15,356 nt of DNA from Xenorhabdus miraniensis (GCF_002632615.1 NZ_NITZ01000039.1:1-15356), one strand, 5' to 3'. Positions 7,676-15,130 are shown, counted from the stretch's first letter. Translations and numbers: made by a program. The notes: generated from the letters alone by a model not told the origin.

Positions 7676-8266
7676 TTACTCCAATAAAGATAAAAACAAA
7701 ATACAACTGAACACCATAAGAATAACAGAAGCGATTCTATATATTATGAACAATAAATTTTTAGATGATTGTTTCCTTATAGCCCCACCTAATGAAATCC
7801 ATAAGAAACCGATAGGAATCACAATCATGATAAATAGCAATATGAAAAAAGCGAATTCATTTATACTATCAAATGAGTATTTCGGTATAAATAAACTAAC
7901 AAACAAAATAGCTTTTGGATTTAGCGCTGAAGCTAAGACCATCTGTAGGAATGAGATTTTATGTTCATAATATGAAGTCCGACCATATGACCATACCTTA
8001 GTTGCCAAATAAAATATATAAAATGAACATAAAACCTTAATGATTTCTGGAATCCAATGCACACCTTTAGGGATAGTAGATAGAGATATCCCCCAAATTC
8101 CGATTGCCGTAATATAACCAAAAACCTCAGCAATAATTAAAGGTGATGCTTTAACAACACCATTTTTCAACCCTGAAACCAATAGCAATGTATTAGTTGG
8201 ACCAGGAATTAAAAGAACAAAACTAATTCCTGTTATCATTGTTAAAGTAGAATTTACCAAAATCAT
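7676..8266 (-). CDS. LysE/RhtB-family amino acid exporter (distal)
   Basis: The 196-aa protein has the LysE/RhtB pattern of about six membrane helices and the signature FVLLIPGPTNTLLLVSGLKN near the N-terminus, with ALNPKAILFVSLF in the middle. The family exports amino acids and derivatives across the inner membrane. The start is set at the ATG at 8266, because GGAG at 8273-8276 lies six bases upstream and the protein then begins MILVNSTLTM. A GTG at 8278 and an ATG at 8280 (other frame) are less likely. It is the last gene of unit II, just after the thioesterase stop, and converges on the araC-type gene. A second, only distantly similar LysE gene heads the same unit, so the two may carry different substrates or form a pair. 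Confidence 0.9.
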   Translation of the reverse strand: MILVNSTLTMITGISFVLLIPGPTNTLLLVSGLKNGVVKASPLIIAEVFGYITAIGIWGISLSTIPKGVHWIPEIIKVLCSFYIFYLATKVWSYGRTSYYEHKISFLQMVLASALNPKAILFVSLFIPKYSFDSINEFAFFILLFIMIVIPIGFLWISLGGAIRKQSSKNLLFIIYRIASVILMVFSCILFLSLLE

Positions 8267-8280
8267 ATTCAGCTCCACAT

Positions 8281-9045
8281 CTAACTTAGTTTTGCCTTTT
8301 CAAATGAAACAATATCATTCAATAATCCATAAAATTCAATAGGGTTTTCATTCATGAAGAAATGCCCCCCGGGCAAGATAAAAGACTTAAACTCACCACT
8401 TGTACATCTCTTCCATCCTTGCAACTTTTCAATTGAAACAGAAGGGTCAGCATTCCCACCAATAGCATAGATAGGGATATTTACCATTTTATCTTCAGGC
8501 TCAATAATGCTTGAAGATAAAATAAAATCGCTACGCAGTAATTTTAAAGCCATTGCGCGAATTTCAGAATCATTAAAGGTAGTACGTGAAACACCTCCTA
8601 AAGAAAGAATATATTCAATGAAGTCTTTCTCAGATAAATGAGTAAGAGATTCATTATCAATTTTTTTGCTAGGAGGAGTTCTAGCACAACATATTAGAGA
8701 TAAAATTTTATTATCCCTGACAATTTTTGAACATTCTACTATAGTTTTATATGCTAATGCTGCACCTAAGCTATATCCAAAAAAGATAGAAGGGCAATTA
8801 AGTAATGGTAACAATTCTGGTAATAAATCACTGATTAAAATATCTGCATCTAAGCATGGTTCTTCACCATATCTACTTTCTCGACCAGGTAAGTGAACTG
8901 GGCAAATTTCAACATCGGAATCAAAGAGTTCGTGCCACAAACGATATGATGAAGCGCCTCCACCTCCAAATGGAAAACAAATAATTCGAAGTCGAATTTT
9001 TTTAACATCATCAAAATGTGAAATCCATTTTTTTTTCTGCATCAT
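8281..9045 (-). CDS. Type II thioesterase (NRPS/PKS-associated)
   Basis: The 254-aa alpha/beta-hydrolase is of the type II thioesterase class that frees or edits acyl groups on carrier proteins. The N-terminal RLRIICFPFGGGGASSYRLW segment, VHLPGRESRYGE, and nucleophile motif GYSLGAALAY (Ser92) are characteristic. The catalytic Asp is probably in AIGGNADPSVS and the His in LPGGHFFMNE. The start is placed at 9045, where TAATG overlaps the cupin stop by one base, giving MMQKKKWISH and the usual family length. A longer reading from 9102 would overlap the cupin gene. With a lone carrier protein and no condensation domain nearby, it may be the enzyme that releases the finished amino acid (inference). 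Simple editing is the alternative. Confidence 0.9.
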   Translation of the reverse strand: MMQKKKWISHFDDVKKIRLRIICFPFGGGGASSYRLWHELFDSDVEICPVHLPGRESRYGEEPCLDADILISDLLPELLPLLNCPSIFFGYSLGAALAYKTIVECSKIVRDNKILSLICCARTPPSKKIDNESLTHLSEKDFIEYILSLGGVSRTTFNDSEIRAMALKLLRSDFILSSSIIEPEDKMVNIPIYAIGGNADPSVSIEKLQGWKRCTSGEFKSFILPGGHFFMNENPIEFYGLLNDIVSFEKAKLS

Positions 9046-9440
9046 TATTTGGAACCATTCTTTGTTGATGAAAAATAATAATTCCCTGTTGGAAGTTTCC
9101 AATCTTCACGTGTAGGAGTAAAAATATCGAAGTCAATTGTGTCTTCAATACATGTTGCATTATGTGGAATATTAGCAGGTAAATGTAAAACATCACCTAA
9201 CTTTAAATCAACCACATGCTCTAAATTTTCACCATACTGAAACCGAATGTGACCAGTTAATATCCAAGTAAATTGTTCATTTGGATGAGAGTGTGTTTGA
9301 ACACAAGCACCGGATTTCATATAAAGTTTAACAATAGTTAATTCGTCACCATGAATAACTTGTCTTTCTATAGATTCTGAAACATTCTCTCTTGGTATAT
9401 CATCCCAATTAACCAAGAAATTTTTAAAGATGGAGGACAT
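9045..9440 (-). CDS. Small single-domain cupin protein
   Basis: The 131-aa protein is a single cupin barrel. Motif 1 is textbook: Gly, five residues, then HSHPNEQ (His50, His52, Gln56), then ILTG. Motif 2 is GDVLHLPANIPHNA with His93. Together they give a 3-His/1-Gln metal site. Such cupins can be oxygenases, isomerases, lyases or ligand sensors, and the sequence does not choose among them. An in-frame ATG at 9449 is possible, but AAGG sits only one base from it; at 9440 the spacing is about 10. It follows the LysE gene closely and is coupled to the thioesterase by TAATG, so it is a pathway member and probably acts on the product or an intermediate (inference). Confidence 0.85.
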   Translation of the reverse strand: MSSIFKNFLVNWDDIPRENVSESIERQVIHGDELTIVKLYMKSGACVQTHSHPNEQFTWILTGHIRFQYGENLEHVVDLKLGDVLHLPANIPHNATCIEDTIDFDIFTPTREDWKLPTGNYYFSSTKNGSK

Positions 9441-9452
9441 GATGCACATACC

Positions 9453-10064
9453 TTATATTAAGTTAACGCCGACAAAAAAATCATATGCCATAAAAATGGC
9501 AACAATAGCCAGCAGAGCACCCATTACTTTATTTAGAAGATTAAGCCAAGAATCACTTTTTATCTGTTTACCAATAACTGCTCCAAAGAATGAGTAAAGT
9601 CCAGGTGCTCCTGCTCCACCAATTGAAATCAATACCGATACTAAAAATATCATTGATCCTGTAACATGAGCAGCAGGATACATAACCGTAGTGACAGGTA
9701 AGACTACAAGTACACCTTTGGGATTTAATGCTTGAATTAAAAAACCATTCCAAAACGTGAGGGTTCTATCAGATCCTGCGCTTCCCTCTCCTTTATTCAA
9801 CTGTATATTAGATGTCACCATTTTAAATGAAAGGTAAAATGTATATAAAGCCCCAAGCAACGAAATATAAGGAAGATACTTATGAGAGACAATAGCTTCT
9901 CCTGCATATCCCAACAATATAAATAATGTTAACATTGCACAACCCACACCAATAAAAAAACCAATTGTTTTTTTAAATTGACCTATTAGACCTGCATTCA
10001 TGCCCATAAAGTTAACAGGGCCAGGGCTATACATTACACCAAGCGTATAAAGAAATATTTCCAT
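9453..10064 (-). CDS. LysE-family amino acid exporter (proximal)
   Basis: The 203-aa hydrophobic protein has about six membrane segments and LysE/RhtB signatures: LGVMYSPGPVNFMGMNAGL at the N-terminus, FLIQALNPKGVLVVLP centrally, and a glycine-rich GGAGAPGLYSFFG. GAGAGG (10070-10075 on the - strand) with suitable spacing supports the start. It is the first gene of unit II, behind a strong terminator, so it should have its own promoter in the AT-rich 60 bases upstream; no clear -35/-10 pair stands out. Export of a toxic or signalling amino acid, as proposed for the LysE-type AmbA of the Pseudomonas AMB cluster, is the likely job (inference). Confidence 0.92.
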   Translation of the reverse strand: MEIFLYTLGVMYSPGPVNFMGMNAGLIGQFKKTIGFFIGVGCAMLTLFILLGYAGEAIVSHKYLPYISLLGALYTFYLSFKMVTSNIQLNKGEGSAGSDRTLTFWNGFLIQALNPKGVLVVLPVTTVMYPAAHVTGSMIFLVSVLISIGGAGAPGLYSFFGAVIGKQIKSDSWLNLLNKVMGALLAIVAIFMAYDFFVGVNLI

Positions 10065-10127
10065 AAAACCTCTCTAAGTTAACAAATCAAATAAATAACA
10101 TTTAATTTATAAATAGAATACTACCCA

Positions 10128-10175
10128 GAAAAAAATTGCAACTTGCATGTGTGTTGAGCATGACAAGCCGCAATT
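10128..10175 (-). terminator. Intrinsic terminator after the carrier-protein gene
   Basis: On the - strand the RNA forms a long stem. AATTGC-GG-CTTG-(U)-CATG (10175-10159) pairs with CATG-CAAG-UU-GCAATT (10149-10134) through two G-U wobbles and one bulged U. The loop is nine bases, and a run of seven T lies at 10135-10129. It lies nine bases after the carrier-protein stop. It should separate unit I from the exporter-cupin-thioesterase unit. Confidence 0.87.
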
Positions 10176-10183
10176 TTCATGCA

Positions 10184-10390
10184 TTATTTTATGTGGTTAT
10201 ATAAACTTTCCACTGTCAAATACCTGAATAAACTATCCATCGGAACATCTAAATTCAATTCTGATATAAATCTTTTTCTTATCTTAGTCATAATTAAAGA
10301 GTGTCCTCCAACATAATAAAAATCGTCTTGCTCTGTTAATTCTGGATAATTGAGTTCTTCCGAATATATTTTTTTAATTTTATCTTTCAT
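10184..10390 (-). CDS. Free-standing acyl/peptidyl carrier protein
   Basis: The 68-aa protein is one carrier domain. DDFYYVGGHSLI is the phosphopantetheine site, with Ser31 as the attachment residue. The GGHS form is typical of NRPS thiolation domains rather than fatty-acid ACPs (DSL). SLFRYLTVESL is the usual helix IV. AAAGG upstream fits the start. It directly follows the iron-oxygenase gene and a free adenylation enzyme is in the same operon, so it most likely carries the amino acid while the oxygenase works on it, like CytC2 or the T domain of SyrB1 (inference). A phosphopantetheinyl transferase must come from elsewhere. Confidence 0.93.
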   Translation of the reverse strand: MKDKIKKIYSEELNYPELTEQDDFYYVGGHSLIMTKIRKRFISELNLDVPMDSLFRYLTVESLYNHIK

Positions 10391-10409
10391 GATTTAACCT
10401 TTTATTAAT

Positions 10410-11342
10410 CTAAAATTTAGCGCCACGATTATTAGTAGTTCTGATTTTATTGTGTTCGTATCGATCCTCACCACTGACTAAAACTGTTGCATAGTTTTCA
10501 AGATTGAACGTTTCACCGTGAGCATTATAAGAATCTAGATTTGGATAAACTCTGACATGTGTAGGTACATATCGGCCAGAAATTGCCAAACGAGTTTCCC
10601 TGTCAGTAATATTAGGATGAGATGCATGAGCACATGATGCTGTAAAAATAACGCATTCACCTGCATTAAGTTCCATATCGACGGGGTTAGCACCTTCTGG
10701 GTCCCAGGAGGGATCAACCTTAAACTCGGAAAAATCATAACCAAAGAAACCCGTATCTGTTTCCATATGGCTATAGTCACCTGAGCGACCAGTTTGTACA
10801 TTCTTTTTCTCATCATAATAATACTTATAATGAGAACCTGGCAAAAATCGCATGCAAGCAGTTTCGATTTTTGCTGGAGTAAATGCAGTCCAAACCGTTA
10901 AATCAATAAATGCGTTCCAACTAGTTTCTGTAGGTACAATTAGAGGATTACCATCAGTATAACTATAGTCACGAACTTGGTGCCATTCGGTTCCAGTTGC
11001 ACCAGGGAACTTTGCAAACCATTCAGAACGCCAGCAAAGAAGATCTGGACCAAGAATAGCCTTTAAATATTTAACAATTGTTGGATGCATGATATGTTTT
11101 GATAGCTCAGGAATATCAAAATGCCTATCATAATTCATATTGTTGTCATACAAAATATGAGAACGGTCATGATTAGCCAATCTGAGTGCTCGTAGAATTT
11201 CTCCCGCCTCTTCCGGTTCATAAAGTTTTATTGGTCCAATAAAACCATATTTTTCAAATTTAATGATATCATCTTTAATATCTTCTGGAATTTCTGCATT
11301 TTTCGCTAGACCAGTTGTTGAGGCAAAATTATTACTATTCAT
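10410..11342 (-). CDS. SyrB2/CytC3-like Fe(II)/2-oxoglutarate enzyme, HxV triad
   Basis: The 310-aa PhyH-fold enzyme aligns by eye along its length with SyrB2 and CytC3, which chlorinate carrier-bound amino acids. Shared blocks include EKYGFIGP, NYDRHFD, ILGPDLLCWRSEWFAKFPG, TVWTAFTPA, GFFGYDF, CAHASHPN, SGRYVPTHVRVYP. Iron ligands are His121 (TEWHQV) and His239 (CAHASH); Arg257 in SGRYVP should bind 2-oxoglutarate. The third triad position, residue 123 (codon 10976-10974, GTT), is Val. Halogenases have Ala/Gly here and hydroxylases Asp/Glu. Without a carboxylate the iron keeps an open site for chloride or another anion, but Val is bulkier, so halogenase, a different anion transfer, an atypical oxygenase or a dead enzyme are all possible. 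The ATG at 11342, with GGA upstream, gives exactly the SyrB2 length; a TTG at 11378 overlapping the previous stop is less likely. Confidence 0.92.
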   Translation of the reverse strand: MNSNNFASTTGLAKNAEIPEDIKDDIIKFEKYGFIGPIKLYEPEEAGEILRALRLANHDRSHILYDNNMNYDRHFDIPELSKHIMHPTIVKYLKAILGPDLLCWRSEWFAKFPGATGTEWHQVRDYSYTDGNPLIVPTETSWNAFIDLTVWTAFTPAKIETACMRFLPGSHYKYYYDEKKNVQTGRSGDYSHMETDTGFFGYDFSEFKVDPSWDPEGANPVDMELNAGECVIFTASCAHASHPNITDRETRLAISGRYVPTHVRVYPNLDSYNAHGETFNLENYATVLVSGEDRYEHNKIRTTNNRGAKF

Positions 11343-11374
11343 TATATTTTTCCATTGGTTAGGTTGTCTTAATT

Positions 11375-12922
11375 TCAAATTATTAAATTCGATAGTGCGA
11401 TTCTGTTCACTTTCCCATTTGTAGTCAAAGGAAATGAGTCAATCCATTTAAATTTATTTGGAAACATGTGCTTTGGTAATCTATTAATGATGCTATTTTT
11501 TATTTTTTTTATTTCCGGCCTTAATGATTCATCCATATCCGTATAAAGAAAAATGCACAATTTTATGTCTGATTCATTTTCATGATATGGAACAACTATG
11601 GCTTCTTTAATTTCATTGTTACATGATTTCACGACACTTTCAATATCTGATAAATTTGTAAGGATACCTCTTATCTTTACCTGGTTATCCTTTCTACCAA
11701 TGCAAATAATTTCTCCATCACACCTTATTCTTGCGAAATCTCCAGTGCGATATGCATTGACGAATTTTGAGTGAATTTTAATTTTTACAAATCTCTCTGA
11801 ATTTAATTCACTATTATTTACGTAACCAGCACCAATACCATCTCCAGTAATCACCAACTCACCAATATCTCCAATATTAACTGGATTTAGTTCTTCGTCT
11901 AAAACATGTATATTACAGTTAGATATCGGTTCACCTAAAGGTATTCCATTCTTCAAGTAAGAACTAAAGTTATTCATAGTATATGACATTGCTACATCGG
12001 TACATTCTGCAACACCATATTGGTGAATAAAATTGCAAATTCGGTTTTCATTTTCAGCCCAACTTGAAATTCGAGGAACAGAGAGAGCCTCGCCTCCAAT
12101 AAATAGATAGCGTAAGGATGGCAAACTATTAATATCCTCCCAAGCTTCAATAATAGAATAAAGAGAACTTGGTGCAAGATGTAATGTTTTTGCATGGTGC
12201 TTATTAATCAACTCACCTATTAATATAGGATCAAAGTGTTTACTCTCACTAATAATAAGAGTTGAACCTACATAAAGTGAAGATAACATGCTTCGTTGAG
12301 AAATATCAAAGCCAAATGAACTGACTAGTACATTCACAGATTCGCTATCTAACTTGTATTTTTTCTCAAACCAATTTAAAAGATTCGCCCAACCACTATG
12401 TTTTACAGTAACAGCTTTAGGTGTACCAGTTGTTCCTGAAGTAAATACAATATAACAGATGTTATCCTCATCCACATTGATAGCCGGATTTTCATTAGAA
12501 CAACTTTTAATACGGCTAAACAAATCATCTATCAATATGATTTGTTTTTTATCTGACCCAAAGTAATCATACGTTTCGGAATTAGTAATAATATACCTTA
12601 AGTTATCTAATTGATTGCTAATAAGAGCTAATCTTTCAGATGGATTCATGGGGTCGAAAGGAACATATGCCGCACCAATTTTTAATATAGCAAGGATGCA
12701 TACCAACGTATTTATACAAGGATAAAAACAAATTCCAATACTATCGCCTTTTTCAACACCTAAGGCTAGTAGATGATGAGACAATTTATTGGATAATTCA
12801 TTTAATTCTCTATAAGAGATCGACTCATTACCACGTATTACTGCATTCCTATGTGGCGTCTTAAGAGCTTGCTCCTCAAACATCAAATGAACTAACTTTG
12901 GTTGGGAAAAATCTATAGTCAT
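11375..12922 (-). CDS. Free-standing NRPS adenylation enzyme
   Basis: The 515-aa ANL-family enzyme adenylates a carboxylic acid, here presumably an amino acid, and loads it on the carrier protein. Motifs in order: A3 FTSGTTGTPKAV (160-171), A5 HQYGVAEC (300-307, usually YGPTE), A7 YRTGD (391-395), A8 GRKDNQVKIRG (409-419), and a C-terminal Lys in TTNGKVNR. No condensation or thiolation domain is attached. Hand-aligned specificity residues (GrsA positions 235, 236, 239, 278, 299, 301, 322, 330, 331) are D206, I207, R210, H248, F274, G276, Q301, D309, V310. Asp206 supports an alpha-amino acid. The rest does not match any code I recall, and its charged side chains (Arg, His, Asp) suggest a polar substrate. 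It lies in one operon with the aldolase upstream and the iron enzyme downstream. Confidence 0.92.
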   Translation of the reverse strand: MTIDFSQPKLVHLMFEEQALKTPHRNAVIRGNESISYRELNELSNKLSHHLLALGVEKGDSIGICFYPCINTLVCILAILKIGAAYVPFDPMNPSERLALISNQLDNLRYIITNSETYDYFGSDKKQIILIDDLFSRIKSCSNENPAINVDEDNICYIVFTSGTTGTPKAVTVKHSGWANLLNWFEKKYKLDSESVNVLVSSFGFDISQRSMLSSLYVGSTLIISESKHFDPILIGELINKHHAKTLHLAPSSLYSIIEAWEDINSLPSLRYLFIGGEALSVPRISSWAENENRICNFIHQYGVAECTDVAMSYTMNNFSSYLKNGIPLGEPISNCNIHVLDEELNPVNIGDIGELVITGDGIGAGYVNNSELNSERFVKIKIHSKFVNAYRTGDFARIRCDGEIICIGRKDNQVKIRGILTNLSDIESVVKSCNNEIKEAIVVPYHENESDIKLCIFLYTDMDESLRPEIKKIKNSIINRLPKHMFPNKFKWIDSFPLTTNGKVNRIALSNLII

Positions 12923-12955
12923 TATTATACTCTTTACTCAATTTTCAGATAGATA

Positions 12956-13957
12956 CTAAAATTTAATATTCGAGAGTTTTATTGCCTCTTCTATGATTAT
13001 ATCTTCCTGACCTGCAATTAAATTTCGCCCTGATAAAGAACGATATAAATCAAATTCGTTTACGTTAAATTCTTTTGCTGCACGTTGAACATGGGGTACA
13101 TAACCTGAGAATAGCCCATATAATCCACTTGCAATATTAGAAAATTTAATATAAGGAGTTTCATGAGATATAATTTTAATTGCATCAGGTAGTGTTTTAG
13201 TAATTATTTCAAATGAGGTGTTTATATCAAAGTGATAACGTTCCAAAACAGCAATTAAATTTTCAAGCTGTGTATTACCAGCTCCAGCGCCAAATCCCAT
13301 AATACAAGCATCGATAATAGACGCTCCCTCTTCTGCTGCTGCTAAAGAGTTTGCTACAGCCAGGCCTAAATTATTATGAGCATGAAAACCAACCTGTACA
13401 TTTAAATGGTTAACTAATGCCCTAATTCTTTCCTTGACCATTGTCGGAATATAATACCCAGCACTGTCCATCAAAATAATCCCATCGGCTCCGTACTTTT
13501 CCATTAAAGAAGCCTGTTCGATAAGAATTTCGGTGGTAGCCATGTGGGACATCATTAAGACGCCAAAAACCAGTTTGTTATTACTCTTACCCTGTTCTAT
13601 ATATCGCAATGTGGTATTTGCTTCGGTACAATGACTAGCAATTCTTAGAACATCTACTCCAACCGATACAGCATCATCTATGTCAGATGATTTTCCAAAA
13701 CCAGGGATAAAATGAATTCCTAAAAGTGTTTTTTTTAGCTGACTACGTGCTGCAGCTAACATATCAAGATCACATTCTGCAGAATGACCAAGTAAACTTG
13801 ATGAGGCCCCTAAGCCATTGCCATGACCAACTTCTACTATATCTAAATGAGATTCTTCAGCTTTCCTTGCATATGCTTTTATCTGTTCGGTTGTCAACTG
13901 ATGGCGTACAGCATGGTTGCCATCGCGTAAAGTCGAGTCACTGATTAATATCTTCAT
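12956..13957 (-). CDS. 4-hydroxy-2-oxovalerate aldolase (MhpE/BphI type)
   Basis: The 333-aa DRE-TIM metallolyase has an MhpE/BphI-type layout and near full family length. ISDSTLRDGNH holds the catalytic Arg11, Asp12 and His15. VEVGHGNGLGASS is family-typical, and FHAHNN (His192, His194) provides divalent-metal ligands. The known reaction is reversible: 4-hydroxy-2-oxovalerate to pyruvate plus acetaldehyde. Family members form a channelling complex with acylating acetaldehyde dehydrogenase, whose gene here overlaps by ATGA. In meta-cleavage operons a hydrolase and a hydratase accompany the pair; here both are absent and an NRPS loading system follows 33 bases on. This suggests the synthetic direction, making a 4-hydroxy-2-oxo acid precursor (inference). 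Confidence 0.92.
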   Translation of the reverse strand: MKILISDSTLRDGNHAVRHQLTTEQIKAYARKAEESHLDIVEVGHGNGLGASSSLLGHSAECDLDMLAAARSQLKKTLLGIHFIPGFGKSSDIDDAVSVGVDVLRIASHCTEANTTLRYIEQGKSNNKLVFGVLMMSHMATTEILIEQASLMEKYGADGIILMDSAGYYIPTMVKERIRALVNHLNVQVGFHAHNNLGLAVANSLAAAEEGASIIDACIMGFGAGAGNTQLENLIAVLERYHFDINTSFEIITKTLPDAIKIISHETPYIKFSNIASGLYGLFSGYVPHVQRAAKEFNVNEFDLYRSLSGRNLIAGQEDIIIEEAIKLSNIKF

Positions 13958-14843
13958 AAGCAGACCTCATTTTTTAGGTTGAGCTTATATTCTGCAACAG
14001 AAATAGCTGCACAATTTATAATGTCTAAATTACCTGCATAAGATGGTAAGTAATCACCACTACCTCTGACACTAACATTAATTATGATTTCATCATTACG
14101 AATTATTGGTTCGTACTCCAACTGATAGCCTGGGATATAAGATTGGACAGACTTTATTATTTTTTTTACCTCTTCACTTATTTTTGAAAAACAACCATAC
14201 TTTGCTTTTACGTATAAAGTCGTTTGCATATATATTTCTGGTTTTGCGGGGTTAATATTCAATATAGCTTTAACTGTTTTAGCACCTGAGAATTTTTTTA
14301 ATGCCCACTCTGTTGTTGTTATATATTCATCAATATTCTGTCTTGTAGCGAGACCTGCACTTTTGGCAGCAATAGTAGATACGACTTCTATATAATCAAT
14401 ATATTGAGAAAATTTTGATATTGCCCAAGCTATAGGTAAACTGGACTGTCCTCCACAAGTGATTAAATTTATGTTTTGTGCGCTTTTAGTTTCATTTAAA
14501 TTAATTGCCGGGACGCATAATTTGCCGATTTTTGCTGGGGTTAAATCTATTGCAAATTTATTGTGCTCTGAAAATGTTTTGTTGTGATAGCTATGAGAAA
14601 TAGCTGATGTTGCATCAAATACTAAATCAAAGTAATCAATATTTTCCTTTATAAATTCAATCCCGTCATATGAAACCTCAACACCTTCGTTTCGAGCTAT
14701 TTTTATCCCTTCGCTATTCTTATTCCTTCCAACAACGAATGCAATTTCAAATTTGTTATTTTTTTTATTTTATACATTAAGTCTAGTCCAATACTACCGG
14801 GGCCGACTATTGCTATCCTTGGTTTTTTCGTTTCTTTATTCAT
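13954..14843 (-). pseudogene. Acylating acetaldehyde dehydrogenase, one-base frameshift
   Basis: Reading from the ATG at 14843 gives MNKETKKPRIAIVGPGSIG with an NAD-binding GxGxxG. After Lys28 the frame is lost in an A8 run (T8 at 14759-14766 on the + strand), with a stop at 14705-14703. Adding one base restores an unbroken 296-aa protein like MhpF/BphJ. It carries the catalytic Cys in LITCGGQSSLPIAW, STIAAKSAG, and the C-terminal GSGDYLPSYAGNLDIINCAA. The rest is well conserved, so the lesion is recent, a sequencing error, or a slippage switch. The enzyme interconverts acetyl-CoA and acetaldehyde and channels acetaldehyde to the aldolase, whose start overlaps the stop (ATGA). It is the first gene of unit I. 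An internal start at 14262 would give only the C-terminal third, without the catalytic Cys. Confidence 0.88.
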
Positions 14844-15130
14844 CGAATGGGATATCCTTTAAAAAACTCAAATAACCACTGTTTTTTACAAACCATTTAC
14901 AGTGGGGGTAGTTCATTTTTTATAATGTTAAACCTCTTCTTTTTATGTGTATTGTATGTTTGTGCAAAGTTGATTAATTGTTAATCTAATGTAGGGAATA
15001 ACTGGTTTTATTATGCATTTAAATAAGAAAAATTTTAATTTAATACATTGGGTTTTATTTCAATAAAATTTTTTGACTAAATAGAACTTTTGCCAGATTA
15101 CAAGAGGTTTTGTCGCATGGTCATGCTCGG
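14844..15130 (-). promoter_or_regulatory. AT-rich upstream region of unit I
   Basis: No gene is visible in these 287 bases. They must hold the promoter of the - strand biosynthetic unit, but many AT-rich hexamers compete and I cannot pick a convincing -35/-10 pair. AAGGA (14859-14855) lies about 11 bases before the start at 14843. A 7-bp inverted repeat at 14876-14905 lies in the probable leader. Beyond about 15131 the IS982 remnant begins. Confidence 0.4.
14876..14905. repeat. Leader hairpin upstream of unit I
   Basis: CCACTGT (14876-14882) and ACAGTGG (14899-14905) are perfect 7-bp arms around a 16-base loop. On the - strand the second arm is followed after seven bases by GAGTTTTTT and then by the ribosome-binding AAGGA. 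It could be an operator or a weak attenuator-like structure; the T-run is too far off for a standard terminator. Confidence 0.45.

Noticed and set aside
8666..8896. 76-codon + frame inside the thioesterase gene
   Set aside because: It is antisense to the thioesterase and runs across the catalytic GYSLG region. No motif or ribosome-binding site supports it.
10410..11342. Plain call of 'chlorinating enzyme' for the SyrB2-like protein
   Set aside because: Overall similarity would suggest it, but the Val at the decisive metal-site position makes halogenation unproven, so the function is left open.
13954..14262. Separate 102-codon gene upstream of the aldolase
   Set aside because: The translation is the C-terminal third of the acetaldehyde dehydrogenase and continues without a break upstream to the homopolymer lesion, so it is not a gene of its own.
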